This document shows, one piece after another, positions 6,435-11,185 of a DNA stretch of 11,185 bases; the stretch's first letter is position 1, and the number at the start of each line of letters is the position of its first letter. Under the pieces are notes generated by a model. It saw nothing but the letters and a program-made list of their open reading frames with translations, was not told the origin of the DNA and did not search any database. The stretch spans positions 1 through 11,185 of the forward strand of contig DIXG01000053.1 in NCBI GenBank assembly GCA_002436005.1. Reading direction: 5' to 3'. The translations under genes and the position numbers were made by a program. The DNA comes from Anaerolineaceae bacterium UBA6086 (lineage in GTDB: Bacteria > Chloroflexota > Anaerolineae > Anaerolineales > Anaerolineaceae).

Positions 6435-7716
6435 GCTCTTACCCATGGAAAACCACGCGTCTTCGCTCCTGATCCACAACATCTCCCAGCTGCTAACCCT
6501 GGCAGGCGGGCCCCAGCGCGGTGAGCGCCTGGGCGACCTGCAGATCATTGAAAATGGCGCTGTGATGATCGAAAATGGGGACATCGTGGCAGTTGGCGAG
6601 AGCCTCGCTCTGCGAAAGGCACATCCCACAGCGAAATCACTGGATGCCGAAGGACGAGTTGTTTTGCCTGGCTTCATCGACCCCCATACCCATCTCATCT
6701 GGGCAGGTGACCGGGCAGCGGAATTTGAAATGCGCCTGGAGGGAAAACCCTACATGCAGATCCTTGCAGAAGGCGGGGGAATCCTTTCCACCGTGCGCGC
6801 CACGCGGGAAGCATCACAGCAGGAACTGCTTCGCCAGAGCCGCCAGCGTGCCAAGAGGGCATTTTCTCACGGCACAACCACAGCAGAAGTAAAAACGGGG
6901 TATGGACTGACATTTGACTCCGAAATGAACCAGCTGAAAGCCATCCTTGACCTGGACAAAGAAGGTCCCTTGGAGCTGATCCCAACCTTCCTGCCAGCCC
7001 ATGCTGTCCCCCCTGAATTTGCACACCAACCAGATGCCTACGTGGACCTGATCTGCACAGAAATGCTGCCTTCTTTGGGGCACTGGTGGACTGAACACCA
7101 GCCACAGAACCCATTCCCCTTTGTGGATGTCTTTTGTGAGCGCGGTGCCTTTGACCTCGCCCAATCCCGCCGCATCCTGGAGACCGCGCGTGGGCTGGGC
7201 TTCCCGCTGAAGATTCATGTGGACGAGTTTGAAAATCTGGGCGGTGCAGCTATGGCTGCAGAACTTGGTGCGGCATCAGCCGATCACCTGGTGAAGACCT
7301 CAGCCGAGGATATTCGCGCCCTGGCACAATCCAGCACTGTTGCCGTTTCACTCCCAGGCACACCCTTTGGCTTGAACGAAAACGAATACACCCCCGCAAA
7401 AGCCATTATCGAAGCAGGCGGCTTGCTGGCGCTTGCTTCAGACATCAACCCCGGAACCTCGTGGTGCGAGTCCATGCAATTCATCCTGGCATTGGCGTGC
7501 CGTAAAATGGGACTGACTCCCGCACAGGCGATTGCTGCAGCAACGATCAACGCTGCTGCAGCCATTCAGCGCGCTGACCGCATCGGCTCGATTGAACCCG
7601 GTAAACAGGCAGATCTGCTCATCCTGGATGTGGCGGATTATCGCCATCTCGGTTACCGTTTCGGCACAAATCTTGTAGCTAAAGTGGTTAAACGAGGCAC
7701 GGTGTATCCGGTCTGA
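6433..7716 (+). CDS. hutI: Imidazolonepropionase (HutI)
   Basis: A 427-residue amidohydrolase that hydrolyses 4-imidazolone-5-propanoate to N-formimidoyl-L-glutamate, the third step of histidine degradation; cytoplasmic. The length is typical for HutI. The N-terminal beta-sandwich strand is followed by LPGFIDPHTHLIWAGDRAAEF with metal ligands H85 and H87. Then come GTTTAEVKTGYGL, FLPAHAVP, KIHVDEF (H262 and E265), ADHL (H285) and LASDINPGTSWC (D337), all hallmarks of HutI rather than of general dihydroorotase-like enzymes. The C-terminal 'GSIEPGKQADLLILD' is the usual amidohydrolase closing strand. The ATG at 6433 overlaps the previous stop as TAATG; the ATG at 6445 is an alternative start that removes four residues. 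No hutH, hutU or hutG is seen in the window, so the rest of the pathway must be elsewhere, if present. Confidence 0.95.
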   Translation: MLLPMENHASSLLIHNISQLLTLAGGPQRGERLGDLQIIENGAVMIENGDIVAVGESLALRKAHPTAKSLDAEGRVVLPGFIDPHTHLIWAGDRAAEFEMRLEGKPYMQILAEGGGILSTVRATREASQQELLRQSRQRAKRAFSHGTTTAEVKTGYGLTFDSEMNQLKAILDLDKEGPLELIPTFLPAHAVPPEFAHQPDAYVDLICTEMLPSLGHWWTEHQPQNPFPFVDVFCERGAFDLAQSRRILETARGLGFPLKIHVDEFENLGGAAMAAELGAASADHLVKTSAEDIRALAQSSTVAVSLPGTPFGLNENEYTPAKAIIEAGGLLALASDINPGTSWCESMQFILALACRKMGLTPAQAIAAATINAAAAIQRADRIGSIEPGKQADLLILDVADYRHLGYRFGTNLVAKVVKRGTVYPV

Positions 7717-7754
7717 TGACCTGCGCCTGCCACTAACCAACCTGGTCAGGATGC

Positions 7755-7946
7755 GTGACGATGACATTGAACCTGGAAAACATTCTATACTTAATTGCTG
7801 CTGGCGTGCTGCTGTTCGCAGGGGTTTTTATCCTGCGGTTTATCGCCAAATTTGCCTGGAAATTCCTCCGGGTCGCATTGATCATCTTATCTCTGCTGCT
7901 GATCTCGGGCTACCTGCTGGGATTATTAGACATCGGACTGCGCTAA
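7755..7946 (+). CDS. Small two-helix membrane protein
   Basis: A protein of 63 residues from GTG 7755, or 61 from ATG 7761. It is nearly all hydrophobic, with two helices at about residues 9-28 and 36-56 separated by a short basic, aromatic turn (RFIAKFAWKFLR). I do not recognise a family. GTCAGG at 7745-7750 could be the ribosome-binding site: it is 4 bases before the GTG and 10 before the ATG, so the ATG is my slight preference. The gene sits 38 bases after hutI and 28 bases before the HD-domain gene, consistent with one operon. A different frame from ATG 7751 is also open across this region, but its product is not membrane-like and would overlap the start of the HD gene. Confidence 0.6.
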   Translation: MTMTLNLENILYLIAAGVLLFAGVFILRFIAKFAWKFLRVALIILSLLLISGYLLGLLDIGLR

Positions 7947-7974
7947 CGCACCATAAAAAAGAAAGCCCTCATCC

Positions 7975-8622
7975 ATGGAACCAATTACCATAGAAGAAGC
8001 ACGCGGCTGGTATCAGCAAGCCGACCCGGTTCACGATTTCGAACATGTGTTGCGTGTTTATCGCGTGGCAGAGCGCCTTGCAGAGGCTGAAGGCGCTGAT
8101 CTTGAGATCGTGCGTGCAGCCGCCTGGCTGCACGATTCACGCGGCAGCGCCCCAGGTGGCGAAGGAGCAGAACGGGCTGAGCATCATATCGCTTCCGCCG
8201 ATTTTGCAGGTGAGGTGCTGGCAGCCAAGCATTGGCCCGAGGATAAGATTCTTGCCGTCCAGCATTGCATTCGGGCGCACCGCTTTCGCTCACAGGATGA
8301 AGCCCCGCAAACACTTGAAGCCCAGGTGCTCTTTGATGCCGACAAGCTGGACGTGCTGGGGGCGATTGGCGCTGCGCGCACCATCGCCTATGCCGCGCTT
8401 GACGGGGAACCTGCCTTCGCCGAACCCTCTGACACATTCCTGAAAACCGGCAAGAAAGAGCCCGGCGAGCCTCATTCGTCTTACCACGAGTATCTCTTCA
8501 AGCTTAGCCGCGTCAAAGATCGCATGTTCACCCCCAGCGGCAAGGCATTGGCTGAAGCCCGGCATGCCTTCCTGGTGAGGTTTTATGACCAACTGCAGGC
8601 TGAGGTGCGGGGCGAACGCTGA
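7975..8622 (+). CDS. HD-domain phosphohydrolase
   Basis: A 215-residue soluble protein of the HD superfamily, which are metal-dependent phosphohydrolases acting on nucleotides or related phosphate esters. The motif order is present: HDFEHVLRVYR near the N-terminus (H20, H24), WLHD (H53 and D54, the signature pair), a histidine-rich stretch from 97 to 102 (QHCIRAHR) and DADKLD with D121. The overall shape resembles the short YedJ-like HD hydrolases, but the substrate cannot be told. A GAAAG about 10 bases before the ATG is a reasonable ribosome-binding site. It appears to be the last gene of the operon that starts with DUF3090; no clear terminator is seen after it. Confidence 0.85.
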   Translation: MEPITIEEARGWYQQADPVHDFEHVLRVYRVAERLAEAEGADLEIVRAAAWLHDSRGSAPGGEGAERAEHHIASADFAGEVLAAKHWPEDKILAVQHCIRAHRFRSQDEAPQTLEAQVLFDADKLDVLGAIGAARTIAYAALDGEPAFAEPSDTFLKTGKKEPGEPHSSYHEYLFKLSRVKDRMFTPSGKALAEARHAFLVRFYDQLQAEVRGER

Positions 8623-8672
8623 CCCGCTGATATCATGCCAGGTCGTGCGTAAACGCCTCTTGCAGCTCCCTA

Positions 8673-8681
8673 TGGTAAAAT
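8673..8681 (+). promoter_or_regulatory. Putative extended -10 promoter of the glycan genes
   Basis: TGGTAAAAT at 8673-8681 has a TG extension and TAAAAT at 8676-8681. No -35 lies at the right distance. Transcription would start near 8688, about 105 bases before the preferred glycosyltransferase start at 8795. The 8623-8794 gap holds no gene that I can support. Confidence 0.5.
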
Positions 8682-8794
8682 AAAATTCATCAAGTTATGA
8701 AATTTCACCCGGATTTATGCTCAACATCTCTTGTGCCTCTGCTGGCGCGCAGGCACAACACATGGTTTTTTCTCAGCGTCACAGGTTAATGCAC

Positions 8795-9640
8795 ATGCAA
8801 ACACCAACACTGGCAGTGATCACAATCAATCACCAGCATGGTGAAATGATCACGAAAATGATTGACTCTTTAACTGCGCTGGCACAACCAGATCTGCCAA
8901 CGCAAATTTTTGTTATTAATAATGTTGAGGATGAAGCCACAAAAGCCTGGCTGAACAACGAACATCCTGAAATCATATTGATCGAAAATACCCACCCTAA
9001 AGGTTTTGCCAGCAACATCAACGCCATCATCCGCCAGCACCCCGACTTTGATTTTTACCTGCTGGTCAACCCGGATGTGATTTGCCTGCCGGGGATGATA
9101 ACCGCCCTGGTTCGAAAAATGGATGAAGACTTTCAGGTGGGCGTTGCCGGTCCCAGGTTATTGAACATAGATGGCAGCGTGCAGCCTTCGCGCCGGCGCT
9201 TTGCTACCTTCCCGGTGCTCATCCTGCGCGCCCTGCACGTGGATGCACTCTTCAAAAATCTATCCTCCGTCGATCGCTACCTGATGAACGATGTGCGCTT
9301 TGAATCAGGTTCTGATGTGGATTGGATTACAGGCGCAGTGATGCTCTTGCGCAAGCAAGCCCTGGATGAGGTGGGCTTGTTTGATGAACAATTCTATATG
9401 TATTTTGAAGACGAGGACCTGTGCTGCCGGATGTGGCAGCAGGGTTGGAAGGTGTGCTACCTTCCGAACGCGCAAGCCTACCACGCTCATCTGGCAGAAG
9501 GCCGGAAAAGAATTTTGAGCCATGCCAATATCCGCCACATCACCAGCGCCTTCAAAATGCTGATCAAGTATCGCGGCAAGATCACCCAATGCGGCGAGAA
9601 AAAATTTGGATCTCATGATACACTTTCCAATGGAAGCTAA
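8795..9640 (+). CDS. Family 2 (GT2) glycosyltransferase, rhamnosyltransferase-like
   Basis: A 281-residue cytoplasmic or membrane-associated inverting glycosyltransferase, adding a sugar from a nucleotide-sugar donor to a growing lipid-linked glycan. The N-terminal strand LAVITINHQ is followed by KGFASNINAII and the YLLVNPDV motif (N92-P93-D94, replacing the classic DxD). DWITGAVMLLRK and GLFDEQFYMYFEDEDLCCRM carry the catalytic acid region (E205-D208). This order is that of WbbL-like rhamnosyltransferases, but the sugar is not determined. The start at 8795 puts the first strand right at the N-terminus and has ACAGG 9 bases upstream. ATG 8789 adds two residues. The earlier ATG 8717 would add a 26-residue tail atypical of the family. 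The stop is 5 bases before the next gene, so the two are co-transcribed. Confidence 0.88.
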   Translation: MQTPTLAVITINHQHGEMITKMIDSLTALAQPDLPTQIFVINNVEDEATKAWLNNEHPEIILIENTHPKGFASNINAIIRQHPDFDFYLLVNPDVICLPGMITALVRKMDEDFQVGVAGPRLLNIDGSVQPSRRRFATFPVLILRALHVDALFKNLSSVDRYLMNDVRFESGSDVDWITGAVMLLRKQALDEVGLFDEQFYMYFEDEDLCCRMWQQGWKVCYLPNAQAYHAHLAEGRKRILSHANIRHITSAFKMLIKYRGKITQCGEKKFGSHDTLSNGS

Positions 9641-9645
9641 AGATC

Positions 9646-11088
9646 ATGCAAACCAAACCAAACCACACCATCAAAACGACCCTGCTTGAAAACCGCAGCC
9701 CGATTGTCAATGTCCTGCTGCTTCTCGTCGACATCCTGACCATCAGCCTGGCTGTGGTGCTTTCTGCCAGTATCCGTATCCTGCTTGAGCCGATCATGGG
9801 CGGCGATGTCAACTGGAACCTGATCTTGAATGGAATGATCTTTTTTATGATCTTCAACCTCCTTCTGGCGTGGCTGAACGGGCTATATCCCGGTTTTGGC
9901 CTGGCGGCAGTCCATGAAATGCAGAAGGTGCTGTATGTGGTTTCCCTCGGATCCGTGTTCTTGGGCGTCTTCCTGTTCTTACAGCAGCTTGCCCTGGCAT
10001 ACTCCCGGTTCATCTTCATGCTCACATGGCTCCTCTCTGCGCTCTTCATGATGCTGGGGCGCTTTGCCCTGCGCAATCGCTTTTCCCGCTTTGACTGGTG
10101 GGGAATCCCCATGGTGATCATCGGCTCACAAAAAAATGTGACCCCTGTGATCGAAAAACTCTTCCAAAACCGACGCCTGGGCTTCCGCCCGGTGTTTTAC
10201 TTTGACCCCGAGATGCAATCAGAAGGTCCCATTCACGGCGTGCCCGTCATCCACGACAGGGAATCCCTGCAGCAGGTAGTAACTGATTCCGGCATCAAAC
10301 ATGTGGTCTTCACAGACCCCTTGAACAAAGTGGCATCTTTCAATTTTCACTGGATCAGGGATGTCTTTCCTAATATCCTGTTCGTATTGAATACCGCCCC
10401 CTTTGGTTCGCTGTGGGTCCGGACGATCGATCTGCACGGCACCCTGGCGATCGAGACCAACTATCATCTGCTGAATAAACGCGAAACCATCATCAAACGC
10501 GTCTGGGATTTATTCCTCACCTTACTTCTCCTCCTGGTCAGCTGGCCGATTTTCCTGCTTCTCAGCCTGATGGTGCGCCTGGATTCCAAAGGACCCATCC
10601 TCTATAAACAGAAGCGGCTGGGACAAAATGGAAATCCATTCGACAGCTTCAAGTTCCGCACCATGTATGACAATGCGGAAGAAAAATTACAGGACCTGCT
10701 GGCAAATGACCCAGCCGCAAACCGTGAATACGAGAAATATCACAAACTGGCCAATGACCCGCGCGTGACACGGGTGGGAAAAATCCTGCGCCGTTACAGC
10801 CTCGACGAACTCCCCCAGCTGATCAACGTCTTGAAGGGCGATATGAACTTAATTGGTCCGCGCAGCTATCTGCCGCGCGAGCTGGATGCCATGGGCGAAT
10901 ATGCCAGCATCATCCTAAAGGTGCGGCCCGGGATCACGGGGTGGTGGCAGGTGATGGGCAGGAACGCCACCTCTTTCAGTGAGCGTTTACAGCTGGATGA
11001 ATATTACATCAGCAACTGGTCCATCTGGCTCGACATCTACATCAGCATTAAAACCGTGTGGGTGTTGATCAACGGCCATGGGCTGTAG
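9646..11088 (+). CDS. Undecaprenyl-phosphate sugar-1-phosphate transferase, WbaP-like
   Basis: A 480-residue polyprenyl glycosylphosphotransferase that moves a sugar-1-phosphate (galactose or glucose in known WbaP proteins) onto undecaprenyl phosphate, the first membrane step of capsule or O-antigen assembly. Four membrane helices (about 19-45, 59-81, 93-115, 119-141) lead into a cytoplasmic Rossmann-like domain (150-270) ending in VRTIDLHGTLAIE, much like WbaP. A membrane hairpin (284-309) comes before the catalytic domain. This has LYKQKRLGQNG, FKFRTM, the D387-E388 pair in YSLDELPQL, LKGDMNLIGPR and VRPGITGWWQVMGRN. The C-terminus (NWSIWLDIYISIKTVW) also matches WbaP, whose full length (476) is nearly the same. 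GGAAG 9 bases upstream, inside the end of the glycosyltransferase gene, supports the ATG at 9646. Confidence 0.93.
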   Translation: MQTKPNHTIKTTLLENRSPIVNVLLLLVDILTISLAVVLSASIRILLEPIMGGDVNWNLILNGMIFFMIFNLLLAWLNGLYPGFGLAAVHEMQKVLYVVSLGSVFLGVFLFLQQLALAYSRFIFMLTWLLSALFMMLGRFALRNRFSRFDWWGIPMVIIGSQKNVTPVIEKLFQNRRLGFRPVFYFDPEMQSEGPIHGVPVIHDRESLQQVVTDSGIKHVVFTDPLNKVASFNFHWIRDVFPNILFVLNTAPFGSLWVRTIDLHGTLAIETNYHLLNKRETIIKRVWDLFLTLLLLLVSWPIFLLLSLMVRLDSKGPILYKQKRLGQNGNPFDSFKFRTMYDNAEEKLQDLLANDPAANREYEKYHKLANDPRVTRVGKILRRYSLDELPQLINVLKGDMNLIGPRSYLPRELDAMGEYASIILKVRPGITGWWQVMGRNATSFSERLQLDEYYISNWSIWLDIYISIKTVWVLINGHGL

Positions 11089-11185
11089 CTGCTCGTCCAA
11101 ATTTTCCTTTCCGATCACAAACCAAAATTGCCCATTATCCATCCATCCCTTCCTGGGGATTTTGGCATGCGATCTCACGCCGGGG
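11089..11185. other. Non-coding right edge
   Basis: The last 97 bases show no convincing reading frame, hairpin terminator or promoter box. The next gene, if the glycan locus continues, must begin beyond the window. Confidence 0.5.

Noticed and set aside
7751..7993. Alternative frame (80 codons) over the small membrane protein gene
   Set aside because: The product is not membrane-like, contains mixed residues without pattern and overlaps the HD gene start; the other frame has two clear helices.
8717..8794. 26-residue N-terminal extension of the GT2 glycosyltransferase
   Set aside because: GT2 enzymes begin close to the first beta strand; the extension is not a signal peptide or helix and has no ribosome-binding site before it.
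10987..11178. 63-codon minus-strand frame at the right edge
   Set aside because: It mostly mirrors the conserved C-terminus of the sugar-phosphate transferase and has no recognisable content.

Overview
The window looks like a chromosomal segment of a Chloroflexota bacterium, probably of the Anaerolineae type. This is inferred from the style of the DnaE protein (long acidic linker plus a distinctive C-terminal domain), from the adjacent DUF3090 and SCO1664-family genes, and from moderately GC-rich codon use. No rRNA or other taxonomic marker is present. All convincing genes lie on the + strand.

Left edge (1 to about 374): the last ~90 codons of an IS1182-type transposase and the probable right end of that insertion sequence, where a T-tailed hairpin doubles as a terminator. 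Next (457-1050) is an unrecognised three-helix membrane protein with two CxxC pairs. Then comes dnaE (1215-5072), a full replicative DNA polymerase III alpha subunit. It keeps an apparently intact PHP metal site, all three polymerase aspartates, a clamp-binding motif, an OB fold, a 136-residue low-complexity linker and a small C-terminal domain.

Middle (5152-8622): a tightly packed probable operon. It holds a DUF3090 protein whose C-terminal zinc-knuckle residues seem to be lost, a kinase-like SCO1664-family protein, imidazolonepropionase (hutI, whose start overlaps the preceding stop), a 61-63 residue two-helix membrane protein and an HD-domain phosphohydrolase. The DUF3090/SCO1664 pair is a known conserved neighbourhood of unknown function. 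hutI stands here without any other histidine-degradation gene.

Right (8795-11088): a two-gene surface-polysaccharide unit, a GT2 glycosyltransferase followed 5 nt later by a WbaP-like polyprenyl-phosphate sugar-1-phosphate transferase. The latter would start lipid-linked glycan assembly and the former would extend the glycan. It is probably the start of a larger glycan locus running off the right edge.

Five gene heads carry the same TGG-TAWAAT-like box (near 422, 1133, 5122, 6429 and 8676), mostly without a recognisable -35. This suggests extended -10 promoters. I found no CRISPR array, tRNA or rRNA, and no clearly novel multi-gene system. The most unusual points are the degenerate DUF3090 knuckle with its altered neighbourhood, the promoter-like box fused to the hutI start, and the dnaE linker repeat and leader hairpin.
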